Positions 26,224 to 34,926 of a stretch of DNA of 64,000 nucleotides are shown piece after piece. Both the position numbers and the translations under genes were made by a program. The notes under the pieces were generated by a model. That model was not told the DNA's origin and made no database searches. It saw only the letters and a list, made by a program, of their open reading frames with translations. Position 1 is the first letter of the stretch. Each line of letters starts with the position of its first letter. The DNA comes from Rhodothermia bacterium (GTDB lineage Bacteria; Bacteroidota; Rhodothermia; Balneolales; Balneolaceae), in the NCBI GenBank assembly GCA_030427885.1, contig JAUICM010000002.1:124001-188000 (forward strand), given 5' to 3'.

Positions 26224-26358
26224 AGTCCTCCCTTGAGGCCCGCCTGTCGGACGGACAGGGAGGTGTCATTTTTGGTTTACCAAAAAGATGGAGGGTGTAT
26301 ACCCCTCAGAAAAATTGAAGAACAAGTTCAACTTTTCATCTCCCCTCAAGGGGAGGCT
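26224..26358. repeat. Intergenic hairpin element (family copy inside the ABC operon)
   Basis: The left end AGTCCTCCCTTGAGG (26224) and the right end CTCCCCTCAAGGGGAGGCT (to 26358) are inverted versions of one another. An inner perfect hairpin, TTTTTGG-TTTA-CCAAAAA, is at 26269-26286, followed by GGAGGGTGTA. The same end sequences and GGAGGGTGT core recur at 40.4-40.8 kb, with a different inner hairpin. It has no coding potential and lies between the ATPase and permease genes. Confidence 0.7.
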
Positions 26359-26389
26359 TTTCCTCAAGTAATCACTTAATAAAAAAACC

Positions 26390-27799
26390 ATGTTCAAATT
26401 AATATTTATAAAAGAACTGAAAGAGATCATACAAAGCAGTCGTTTTACTATAAGTTTTGCCGTTTGTTCTGTGTTGATCATTCTCTCCTTTTTTATGGGA
26501 GCTCAAAACTATCTGGCAAGCCAGGCACAGTATGAAGCTGCAGTTCAGGAAAACAGGAAGCAGATCGCTGCCAATACCGAGTGGATCATGGTAAATCACA
26601 GCATCATGCTTCCCCCTCAGCCTCTTATGGCACTGGTGAATGGTATCTCTAATGATATCGGCCGAAATATAGAGATGAGCGGACGTGGTGAACTTCGGGC
26701 TGATAACACCCGCTTTAATGATGAGCCAATCTTCGCTGTTTTCCGTTTCATGGATCTGGAGTTCATATTTGGGATCGTATTATCATTGTTTGCGATCATT
26801 TTTGCCTATGATGCCATTAATGGTGAAAAAGTGGGTGGAACTCTGAAACTCTGCTTTGCAAATTCGGTTTCAAGAGCATCTTTCATTGGTGGTAAGCTTG
26901 CAGGGTCTTTTGTCGGTCTAAGTATCGCACTTCTTATTCCAATGCTTATCGGATGTACATTACTTCCTGTTCTCGGGGTACAGTTAACTTCCGATGAATG
27001 GATCCGGCTGGGAATTATTCTGGCTTCCGGTTTAGCCTACTTTGGACTGTTTCTGGCTCTCGCTATCGGAATTTCTGCAATGACCAATCGTCCATCCAAT
27101 TCTTTTCTTATCGGACTCGTATTCTGGATCTTTGCTGTACTCATTGTTCCGAGAGCTTCAGTACTCATCTCAGGACGCATGATCGACGTACCGAATGTAG
27201 ATGACATCACTTCACAAAAGAACCGGTACAGAACACAGTTGTTTGAAGAAGACCGACCAAAAATGTCCAGCTTCAAACCGGAAGGCACTGACCCTCAGAA
27301 CGTAATGCAGCAATTTTCCTCTTATATGAGAGAGCTATCCTCCAAACGCCAGGAAAAGATCGATGCTTTTACCGAGCGTATAAATGAGGATTATGAAAAT
27401 AAAAGAAGAGAACAGGAGAAACTGGCACTGAATCTTTCCCGGGTTTCACCTGCATCCGTATTTACCCTTGCATCTACAGAACTGGCCGGTACTTCGCTGA
27501 AACTCCAGAACAGGTTCATGGATTCTGCAACTGATTATCAGAATGTGTATGGAAATTTCATGCAGGAAAAAACAGGAGAAAATCAGGGCGGAGGATTCAG
27601 AATGATCATGATCACCACCGATGACCAGGAAGAACCGGAATATCTGGATCCCAATGAAATGCCCCGGTTTGAATACAAACCTGTCTCAGCATCTATGGCA
27701 ACGGCATCAAGTATGACAGATCTTGGATTACTGATTCTGTTCAATCTTTTGTTCTTCGGTGGCGCTTTTGCAGCTTTTCTGAAGTATGATCTGAGGTGA
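26390..27799 (+). CDS. ABC-2 type permease, copy 1
   Basis: A 469-residue inner-membrane permease. One helix near the N terminus (about 13-32) is followed by an extracytoplasmic loop (about 33-120). A block of five helices (about 122-262) contains the conserved YDAINGEKVGGTLKLCFANSVSR. A second long hydrophilic loop (about 265-440, with coiled-coil-like KRQEKIDAFTERINEDYENKRREQEK) precedes a last helix (about 447-465). This layout is that of DUF3526/NosY-like ABC-2 permeases. It is paralogous to the next gene, so the two probably form a heterodimer driven by the upstream ATPase. Confidence 0.9.
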   Translation: MFKLIFIKELKEIIQSSRFTISFAVCSVLIILSFFMGAQNYLASQAQYEAAVQENRKQIAANTEWIMVNHSIMLPPQPLMALVNGISNDIGRNIEMSGRGELRADNTRFNDEPIFAVFRFMDLEFIFGIVLSLFAIIFAYDAINGEKVGGTLKLCFANSVSRASFIGGKLAGSFVGLSIALLIPMLIGCTLLPVLGVQLTSDEWIRLGIILASGLAYFGLFLALAIGISAMTNRPSNSFLIGLVFWIFAVLIVPRASVLISGRMIDVPNVDDITSQKNRYRTQLFEEDRPKMSSFKPEGTDPQNVMQQFSSYMRELSSKRQEKIDAFTERINEDYENKRREQEKLALNLSRVSPASVFTLASTELAGTSLKLQNRFMDSATDYQNVYGNFMQEKTGENQGGGFRMIMITTDDQEEPEYLDPNEMPRFEYKPVSASMATASSMTDLGLLILFNLLFFGGAFAAFLKYDLR

Positions 27800-27822
27800 T
27801 CATGTCATCCTCATCCAAACAC

Positions 27823-27927
27823 TTAACCCTCCCCTTAATCCCCTCCCTGGAGCGGAGATTCTTTGATCATGTATCATTTCTTTTTCCAGATGTTCCCCTC
27901 TTGAGAGGGGATACAGGGGTGTGTTTA
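27823..27927. repeat. Intergenic inverted repeat between the two permease genes
   Basis: A C-rich left arm (CCCTCCCCTTAATCCCCTCCC) and a G-rich right arm (CCCCTCTTGAGAGGGGATAC, then AGGGGTGTGT) form an imperfect long inverted repeat that fills most of the 160-bp gap. The right arm matches, in reverse orientation, the piece at 40382-40434. It therefore belongs to the same family of intergenic hairpins. Confidence 0.65.
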
Positions 27928-27959
27928 CCGAATCTATCAACCAGTAAATTTCCTACATT

Positions 27960-29426
27960 ATGCTATCACTATTAATTCAAAAAGAGCTTAAGAACATCCT
28001 GCTCAGTCCGAAGTTTGCAGCTACTTTTCTGGTCTGCTCAGTACTTATCCTTATCAGTATTTTTATCGGTATAAATGAATATGAAAATGCTGTTCGACAA
28101 TTTGAAGCAAACCAGCAGATAGCCCAACAGGATATAGCTCAGGCATCAAGCTGGGGGCAGGTACGCAACATAGCTCACCGTGAACCAACTCCCATGCAGA
28201 TCTTCGTTTCTGGTATTCATTTCGATGTCGGACGTCTTTCCGGTATCTCCAGCTTTGATGATGTTAAGCTGGTTAGAAGTCCTTATTCCGATGAAACTCT
28301 GTTCGCTATCTTCAGAGTCATTGATTTTGCATTTATCGTACAGATCGTACTCTCTTTGTTTGCCATACTTTTTACTTATGATGCTATAAATGGTGAGCGA
28401 GAGAACGGGACCCTGAAGCTGGCATTTGCAAATTCAGTTTCACGGGTTAATTATCTGTTTGCAAAATTTGCAGGTATCTGGCTGGGTCTCATCATTCCAC
28501 TTCTTATCCCAATATTGATCGGGCTTTTATTGCTGCTTGTATTTAAAGTACCTGTCGGAGCAGATGAATGGATGAGTATTTCCGGCCTTATCGGACTTTC
28601 TGTTCTTTATGTAACGTTCTTTATCGGGATCGGGATCCTGGTTTCTGCTTTAACCCGAAAATCATCCCTTTCCTTCTTGCTCCTTCTGGTAATATGGATA
28701 GGGAGCGTCCTGATCCTTCCCCGGATGGGAGTGATGGCGGCAGGTCAGATCGTGCCAACAGAATCTATTGCCCAACTTGAAGCGAAACAGGAAGCCTTCC
28801 AGAAAGCACGCTGGGATCAATATTCTGCAGAATTATCAGATATCTGGAGATCGCGCGAAGCCGAAATGGAAGGTATGGATGAAAATGAGCGCCGGGCTTA
28901 TCGCGATGACAAAGAATGGGAATGGCTGGAGAAAGATGATGTACTCAGAAAAAAAGTTCAGTCTGATATCATCGAAAACAACCGGACTTTGATGGAAGAA
29001 TCCCGAAATCGTAAGAAGGTTCAGGAGAAACTGGCTTTTAATATCGCCCGTTTGTCACCCGTTTCTTCTTTCAGGCTTGCTGCCATGAATCTGGCAGGTA
29101 CCGACATCGACCTGAAAAACCGATATGAACAAAGCATGCGAATCTATAAAGACGACTTTACACAGTTTGTGGAAAAGAAGCAGGAAGAGGATGGCGGACA
29201 TGGAGGATTCCGGATCTCGGTCGATTCTGAATCCGGCGTTCAGCTCGATTTCGGCAGAAACGACCAAACTCTCGATACCAGTGATATGCCCCGGTACTCA
29301 GCTCCTAAAACCAGTCTTCAGACTTCCATAGCATCAAGCATCCCTGATTTTGGACTGCTAGGACTTTTTATTCTTCTTGCATTCGGTGGTAGTTTTATTG
29401 CCTTCCTGAGATATGATATGAGATAA
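27960..29426 (+). CDS. ABC-2 type permease, copy 2
   Basis: A 488-residue paralogue of the preceding permease with the same topology: helix 1 (about 15-34), periplasmic loop (about 35-120), helix block (about 122-260) containing YDAINGERENGTLKLAFANSVSR, a long charged loop (about 265-455) and a terminal helix (about 462-483). The large loop is acidic and helical (WRSREAEMEGMDENERRAYRD). It ends the plus-strand unit and is followed by a strong bidirectional terminator. Together with copy 1 it is the likely membrane channel of the exporter. Confidence 0.9.
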   Translation: MLSLLIQKELKNILLSPKFAATFLVCSVLILISIFIGINEYENAVRQFEANQQIAQQDIAQASSWGQVRNIAHREPTPMQIFVSGIHFDVGRLSGISSFDDVKLVRSPYSDETLFAIFRVIDFAFIVQIVLSLFAILFTYDAINGERENGTLKLAFANSVSRVNYLFAKFAGIWLGLIIPLLIPILIGLLLLLVFKVPVGADEWMSISGLIGLSVLYVTFFIGIGILVSALTRKSSLSFLLLLVIWIGSVLILPRMGVMAAGQIVPTESIAQLEAKQEAFQKARWDQYSAELSDIWRSREAEMEGMDENERRAYRDDKEWEWLEKDDVLRKKVQSDIIENNRTLMEESRNRKKVQEKLAFNIARLSPVSSFRLAAMNLAGTDIDLKNRYEQSMRIYKDDFTQFVEKKQEEDGGHGGFRISVDSESGVQLDFGRNDQTLDTSDMPRYSAPKTSLQTSIASSIPDFGLLGLFILLAFGGSFIAFLRYDMR

Positions 29427-29454
29427 CCTTGATTTCGATCCGGTTATCTTCCAC

Positions 29455-29487
29455 AAAAAAAAGCCGCATGTTCAGTGCGGCTTTTTT
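29455..29487. terminator. Bidirectional rho-independent terminator
   Basis: The stem AAAAAAGCCGCA / TGCGGCTTTTTT (29457-29468 and 29476-29487) has a 7-nt loop, with an A-run on one side and a T-run on the other. It lies between the convergent permease gene (stop 29426) and lipoprotein gene (stop 29503) and serves both. Confidence 0.93.
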
Positions 29488-29502
29488 GCATCTATTCACC
29501 TG

Positions 29503-31215
29503 TTATTGGTTTGTCAACATATACGAATTGCCGGTGGCTACTTTCCAGATCTTGTCATATCCAAATTCGGATTGTCGTCTGGTCATTTCCTGAATCGACT
29601 GTCTGATCAGTCCAAGAATCACATCTTTCTGGCCTATTCTGTTCAGTGCATCCAGATCTGAAAATTCTTCTCTGCTAAATGGCACTCCCGGTCCTTCGAA
29701 GCTGCCTTGCAGCCATGTACTGGCTATTCCGTCAAAGCCCTGATTCTGGCCTGTTACCTGATAACTGACCAACGGAAGCAACACGATCTTATCTTCTTTA
29801 TTAGCTGCAACCCTGTAATCGATGGAAATACTCATTAGTGCATCCATCCCCATATCCCGAAGCAATGTTGGCAAAGGGTCTGCATCAGCGATCATGATGG
29901 TCTTCCTGTCGGCCAGTGCCTCCCCTAACGAAGCAGGGAAAAGTCTTTTGGTGTCCCTTAAATTCTTACTGATATATTTTTCCGTGTTTTCATCTTTGGG
30001 CTCATAGAATTCATCATAAATCGGATTCGATGTGATCTCATTTACATCCACTACCGTAGCTCCATATTCATTCTCCATCATCGAAACCATATCTGAGTAG
30101 ATATTTTCCAGGAATTGATTCCAGTATACATCATCAAGTTGTGGGAACTGGAACGTAGTTGTGGTGGTAGTAGTCGTGATCACTTTATAATCCTGATAGT
30201 AATCAGTTGAAGTACTTTCCGATGTTTCCTGTCTGAACAGTACTCCCTCTACTGAAACTGAAGCTATTCCGATCTTCATATTGCCGGAATTCAATGGACG
30301 TGCATACCATGCATTTGAAGAAGTTACTCCATATTTGAACTTTCCACTTTCGGCCATGTATTCGCCATTAGCACGGATATAAGCCCGTCCTTCAGTACTT
30401 CCGGTAACAGTAACCGGCTTGGTATCATAAATGGTAGATGCTTTCTTGAAATAAGGAAATGGCATTCCTTTTACATCACGATCTTCCTCGACCAGTGTGA
30501 TTTGAATATGATTTTCGCCAGTCATCCAGTTTGTCGCCTCCTTACCCGTCGGGCCTCCACCTGAGATGTGCTTGTGCTTAAAGGCATCAGCTGGAATCGT
30601 TACTTTCGATTGGATTGGAAATGATTGAAAATTTGCGAATCCTTTTGCACCAACTGCGTTTGTGATCAATGCCACTTTAACTCTTTTACCCTCAGCCGCA
30701 GCATTATAATCCAGTTCCAACTCCACTGGCTTTGTGAGATCAATAGTTGCATTTTCAGTCGCACCGTTTACACTTTTAATGGCTACATATGGTGGTGGTG
30801 CGATCTCAAATTCGGCTTCCTGACCGTCAGCATTTACTATTTTCACTGTCTTGGGATCGAGATCTTCATGATCAAAAAGTACACCATAAACCCCTCCGCC
30901 ATAGTATGTGGCTGCTTCTCCATCAACAGTAACAGTTCCATCGAGTTCAATCACACCGATAGCACCATCCGCTTTAATGAGTTGTACTCCGGCCGAATTC
31001 TGGCCTGCAAGCCAGTCTTCCGTTCCAAGCGTTGAAATCCCTACATCAGCCGGATATAAGTTACGTTGATACTGACCTATGGCTGCTATGTTATTGAAGT
31101 CTTTCTCTTTCTTGGTCATCATTTTCAAAACCAATCCACCCATTTTTTGCTGAATGGTGGCACATGACATCAGAAAAAGAGAAACCCCGAAAAAGCCTAT
31201 GATAATTTTCTTCAT
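29503..31215 (-). CDS. Hypothetical lipoprotein
   Basis: A 570-residue protein from the ATG at 31215, which gives a lipoprotein signal peptide with a lipobox LMSC (Cys 18). Upstream codons in the same frame extend 21 residues but spoil the signal. I do not recognise the family. Visible regions are a beta-rich N-terminal half (about 60-200, with a VIELDGTVTVDG strand pair and an Ig-like PPPYVAIKSVNGATENATIDL), a Thr run of eight residues at about 345-352, and a C-terminal domain (about 370-560) with LFPASLGEALADRKTIMIADA and MDALMSISIDYRVA. The C-terminal domain resembles the nucleotide-independent fold of secreted lipoproteins of unknown role. It is attached to the outer or inner membrane by lipid. 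Confidence 0.72.
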   Translation of the reverse strand: MKKIIIGFFGVSLFLMSCATIQQKMGGLVLKMMTKKEKDFNNIAAIGQYQRNLYPADVGISTLGTEDWLAGQNSAGVQLIKADGAIGVIELDGTVTVDGEAATYYGGGVYGVLFDHEDLDPKTVKIVNADGQEAEFEIAPPPYVAIKSVNGATENATIDLTKPVELELDYNAAAEGKRVKVALITNAVGAKGFANFQSFPIQSKVTIPADAFKHKHISGGGPTGKEATNWMTGENHIQITLVEEDRDVKGMPFPYFKKASTIYDTKPVTVTGSTEGRAYIRANGEYMAESGKFKYGVTSSNAWYARPLNSGNMKIGIASVSVEGVLFRQETSESTSTDYYQDYKVITTTTTTTTFQFPQLDDVYWNQFLENIYSDMVSMMENEYGATVVDVNEITSNPIYDEFYEPKDENTEKYISKNLRDTKRLFPASLGEALADRKTIMIADADPLPTLLRDMGMDALMSISIDYRVAANKEDKIVLLPLVSYQVTGQNQGFDGIASTWLQGSFEGPGVPFSREEFSDLDALNRIGQKDVILGLIRQSIQEMTRRQSEFGYDKIWKVATGNSYMLTNQ

Positions 31216-31300
31216 TTTGATACCCTTATATAAATGTTCGAAGAAAAAATCCTGAATAAGCCTCCTTATATCTATCACCCGAAGTAGGTATTTTGTAACT

Positions 31301-31333
31301 AAAAAAGGCGTTTCCTTATTGAAAACGCCTTTT
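31301..31333 (-). terminator. Rho-independent terminator after the amidohydrolase gene
   Basis: An AAAAGGCGTTT / AAAACGCCTTTT stem with a short loop lies 20-55 bp downstream of the stop at 31357. On the minus strand the second arm runs into TTTTTT. It separates the amidohydrolase gene from the lipoprotein gene, which therefore needs its own promoter. Confidence 0.88.
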
Positions 31334-31356
31334 CTTAATTTAGTGTTTCGGAAAGC

Positions 31357-34300
31357 TTATTTATCCATTCCCGGTAATACAGAAGCATCAGGAATTGCCT
31401 GCTCCCAGTTTTTCTTACCAAAGGCTTTCTTTTCAGGATACACCTGATCGAGTGTATCACCATCATACAGACGACCATTTATCATCACTTGTGATACTGT
31501 ATTCGTATTTCTGATGTTGTCGAGGGGATTTGCATTAAGGATCACCATATCTGCCAGTTTACCCGGCTCGATGGAACCCAGATCACCGTCCATGCCAAGA
31601 GCTTCCGCTCCCACAATGGTGGCTACTTTAAGTGCCTGATGATTCGTTAAACCACCTGAAGCAACCGACCATAGTTCCCAGTGATACCCAAGACCCTGCA
31701 ACTGGCCATGACTACCAATTCCTATCAGTCCGCCGGCATCAAGGATCTGCTTCGATTTCTCAGCGTGTTTTGGGAAGATATAATCTTCCTTTACTGACCA
31801 GAATGGTCGGCGCCTGCTGCTCGATGAGAGTACGTCATTGGGTACAAACGTTGAAAGCTTGGGATCGTTATATACCTCCTCGGTTTCATAGTAATAATTC
31901 TCAGCCCATGGACCACCATATGAAACCAGCATGGTCTGAGTTACAGCCATTTTAGCATCTGCAATAGTTTTAACCAGATCGTTATAGATCGGGTAAATAG
32001 GGATATTATGTTCATGTCCCGGGTAGCCATCTATCAGTTGAGTATAATTCAACCGGATATCCAAACCGCCTTCGGTAGTAGGCATCAGCTTTTGCTCCTT
32101 TGCTGCCATGATCACCCATTGGCGCTGCTTTCGGTTGCCCACCAGGTACATCTTGATGTATTGGGTATCATAATATTCGCTGTACTGACGGAGTACTTCT
32201 TTGGTATGATCCAGGTCTTTCAGATTATACGCCCAGAAACCAACTCCAGGGCCTGTTGAATAGATCCTTGGACCGATCATATCGCCGGCATCCACTCTAT
32301 CGCTATACGACAATACATCTGTTGTTCCCGTTTGGGGATCACGAGTAGTTGTAACACCATAAGCCAGATTTGACAAATAACTCCACTCCTGATCTCTGTG
32401 AATCAACCGGGTCGATCTGAGGTGAGCATGAGTATCAACAAAACCAGGAACTACCGTTTTACCACTCAGATCAATGGTTTCGGTACCAGATGGGACTGTC
32501 AGTGATCCTGTTGCCCCAACAGCTGATATTCTATTATTTTCTACCAGAATATCTCCTTTTTCAAGTACCTCATCACCATTCATGGTAATAACTCTTGCGT
32601 TGGTGAACAGTACCTTCCCTTCAGGTATATCTCTGTTGAAAGCCACCTGGATTTTTAACTCTTCTGCCTTGTATTCTGCTGTTTTTTTCTTTTCCTCTTT
32701 CTCTTCTTTTTTATCCTCCGCAGCTACTTCTTCTTTTTCCCCGTCTTCATTGTCATCCTTATCAGTTTTTGCTTCCTCCTCCGCTTTTTTGGCAGCTTTC
32801 ACGCTATCTGCAAAAGCTTTAGAATCAGACAGGTCATAAATAAAATGCCCTTTACCAAGCGACCAGTGAACTTTATCGGCATCATCTGACCAGTGAGGAA
32901 ACTCACCACCCAGTACGGTAAGTTTTTTTGCAGGGAATGCTGCGTTATCCGCATTAGCTACCGAGATGGTAACTGTCTCACCAGTTTGTGGAACCGTAGC
33001 CACGTAGATCTCATTATTGACCTGTGCAAGAACCTGATCGCCCTCCCGAGCCATATACAATACACTGGCATCACTTGGGGAATTGGTTTCTGAAGTACCA
33101 TAAGTTGTTATACCCGTGATCTTCACATGTTCCTTCTCATCTGTTCCATCCCACCTTACTGATACCAGATTCCCGTCATTCCCGGTCAGATAGATCCTGT
33201 CGTTCGATTTGATGAAATGCGGATATGCTCTGCCCTTACGTTTAGCTATAAAACTGACATCACCCCCACCTGAAGGGATCCATGCTATATCATCCATAGC
33301 TGAAGAAAATGCTCCGGAACTACTGGAAGTAAGTACATCATATTTACTACCCGTTATAAAAACAATACGGTCACTGTAATACGACCATGCAGGCATCAGG
33401 TACACTCCGCTTTCCTTAGTCAGTTTCTCAGGTCTTGGACGTCTTGCATTTGGGTTTACTTTATAGATATCACCGCCATTATTCTCATCCCAGCTTACAT
33501 ATACCAATGACTTCCCATCTGGCGACCAGGCCGGCATTGCTTCTGTAAGATCAGAGTTTGTAACTCTTTCCGGGGCTCCATCAGGCAGATTCTTGATATA
33601 CAATTTATTTAGCGCTGTAAATGCCAGTTGCTTTCCATCCGGAGATGGTACCGCATCACGGATCTGAGTGGCATAATCCACCGGATCATCACTAATCGGA
33701 TATTTAAAGGTCAGCTTAGGACCAAGCGGAAGCTCCACATCTACTTCAAACGGAATTTCCTTCTCAGCGCCATCTGCTATTGAGATGCTGTGGATCTTTC
33801 CTCCATAGAACAGCACCAGGTTTTTACTATCTGGTGTAAAACTCATAGCTGGTAATACGCCCAGCATAGCCTGTGACTCCTGATCGTCTCGTTGTACTGG
33901 ATACGCTAACCAGCGCTCACTTCCCGTGTTCAGGTCTCGAAGTACAATTCCGGTTTCTGTTTCAAATCGGGATCCATACACCAGCCATTTTCCATCCGGG
34001 GAAACTGCAGGGGTGAAGGTGGAACCATAACGAGTGGTCAGGATTGAGTGTGCAGCATCTTCCCTGTCATATACTCCGATGGAGTACTGTGGAAACTGAG
34101 CATTATAGTTCCATGCGGACGTTCTGCGGGAATAATAGATCAATTGGCCGTCAGCACTGAATGTTGGGTCGATCGCTTTGGTTGATGAAGAAGGATCCAC
34201 CATTTTCACTCCGGTACCACCATCTTTATGATAAAGCCAGAGCTTCATATTACGACGACCCCGGGCAACAACGATATAATCCCCATCAGGTGACCAATCG

Positions 34301-34737
34301 CCGTTAATCATGTCATCATTATTATCTTTTGTTACCTGATGCTCTTCCTTAGTCTCCAGGTTTATATACCAGGCATTACTGTTGCCCGATCGGTCTGAGA
34401 TGAACAAAATATGTTTTCCATCGGGGCTGAATTTCGGATGGGAGTCGAAAGCCATACCACCGGTTATTAATGTGGCTTTCCCCCCTTTTAAAGGAATAGT
34501 ATAAATATCTCCCATCATGTCGAATGCGATTGTTTTACCATCCGGACTCACATCAAGTGACATCCATGTACCTTCATTCGTTGTAAATGAGATCAGGCGC
34601 TCAGGATCCATAGGCAGATCCTTGTTTTTCTTTTCGATCTTAGTTGTGTCCTCTGGCTCATCCTGTGCTCTCGAAAATGTAGTAACAGAGAGCATAATTA
34701 ACAGAGTGCATAATACCCGAAGTATTCTTTGATCCAT
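31357..34737 (-). CDS. Secreted TolB-like propeller / amidohydrolase fusion protein
   Basis: A 1126-residue exported protein. A signal peptide (1-25, ending SRA-Q) is followed by an N-terminal beta-propeller of PD40/TolB-type repeats (about 45-640, with repeated FSPDGKHILFISDRSG-like units). A highly charged Glu/Lys linker comes next (about 640-685). The C-terminal metal-dependent amidohydrolase domain (about 690-1110) has the metal-binding HxH in VPGFVDTHAHL (near 770) and a late conserved GSIEPGKLADMVIL strand. This architecture is known in Bacteroidota and related bacteria as amidohydrolase with WD40-like repeats. The substrate is undefined but is probably a cyclic dipeptide, peptide or imidazolone-type amide. 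It has its own terminator and a divergent promoter region shared with the PAS kinase gene. Confidence 0.9.
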   Translation of the reverse strand: MDQRILRVLCTLLIMLSVTTFSRAQDEPEDTTKIEKKNKDLPMDPERLISFTTNEGTWMSLDVSPDGKTIAFDMMGDIYTIPLKGGKATLITGGMAFDSHPKFSPDGKHILFISDRSGNSNAWYINLETKEEHQVTKDNNDDMINGDWSPDGDYIVVARGRRNMKLWLYHKDGGTGVKMVDPSSSTKAIDPTFSADGQLIYYSRRTSAWNYNAQFPQYSIGVYDREDAAHSILTTRYGSTFTPAVSPDGKWLVYGSRFETETGIVLRDLNTGSERWLAYPVQRDDQESQAMLGVLPAMSFTPDSKNLVLFYGGKIHSISIADGAEKEIPFEVDVELPLGPKLTFKYPISDDPVDYATQIRDAVPSPDGKQLAFTALNKLYIKNLPDGAPERVTNSDLTEAMPAWSPDGKSLVYVSWDENNGGDIYKVNPNARRPRPEKLTKESGVYLMPAWSYYSDRIVFITGSKYDVLTSSSSGAFSSAMDDIAWIPSGGGDVSFIAKRKGRAYPHFIKSNDRIYLTGNDGNLVSVRWDGTDEKEHVKITGITTYGTSETNSPSDASVLYMAREGDQVLAQVNNEIYVATVPQTGETVTISVANADNAAFPAKKLTVLGGEFPHWSDDADKVHWSLGKGHFIYDLSDSKAFADSVKAAKKAEEEAKTDKDDNEDGEKEEVAAEDKKEEKEEKKKTAEYKAEELKIQVAFNRDIPEGKVLFTNARVITMNGDEVLEKGDILVENNRISAVGATGSLTVPSGTETIDLSGKTVVPGFVDTHAHLRSTRLIHRDQEWSYLSNLAYGVTTTRDPQTGTTDVLSYSDRVDAGDMIGPRIYSTGPGVGFWAYNLKDLDHTKEVLRQYSEYYDTQYIKMYLVGNRKQRQWVIMAAKEQKLMPTTEGGLDIRLNYTQLIDGYPGHEHNIPIYPIYNDLVKTIADAKMAVTQTMLVSYGGPWAENYYYETEEVYNDPKLSTFVPNDVLSSSSRRRPFWSVKEDYIFPKHAEKSKQILDAGGLIGIGSHGQLQGLGYHWELWSVASGGLTNHQALKVATIVGAEALGMDGDLGSIEPGKLADMVILNANPLDNIRNTNTVSQVMINGRLYDGDTLDQVYPEKKAFGKKNWEQAIPDASVLPGMDK

Positions 34738-34926
34738 ATCAAATTATCCTTTTATATTTATGATTTAATCGTTTAGAACTCCTATCCCGTTCGAATGTCA
34801 ATAAAAAACATTTCCATGTTTGTAAAAAATTTAGTTTTGTGACGAAACGCTAAAAAATCGTATCTATAAGAGATATAATATTCTGGGCACATAAAAAAGT
34901 ATAGCATCTCTACTGGTTAGCACATA

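Noticed and set aside
30160-30190. Short tandem repeat encoding eight threonines in the lipoprotein
   Set aside because: The codons vary, so it is a composition run and not a simple slippage-prone repeat suited to phase variation.
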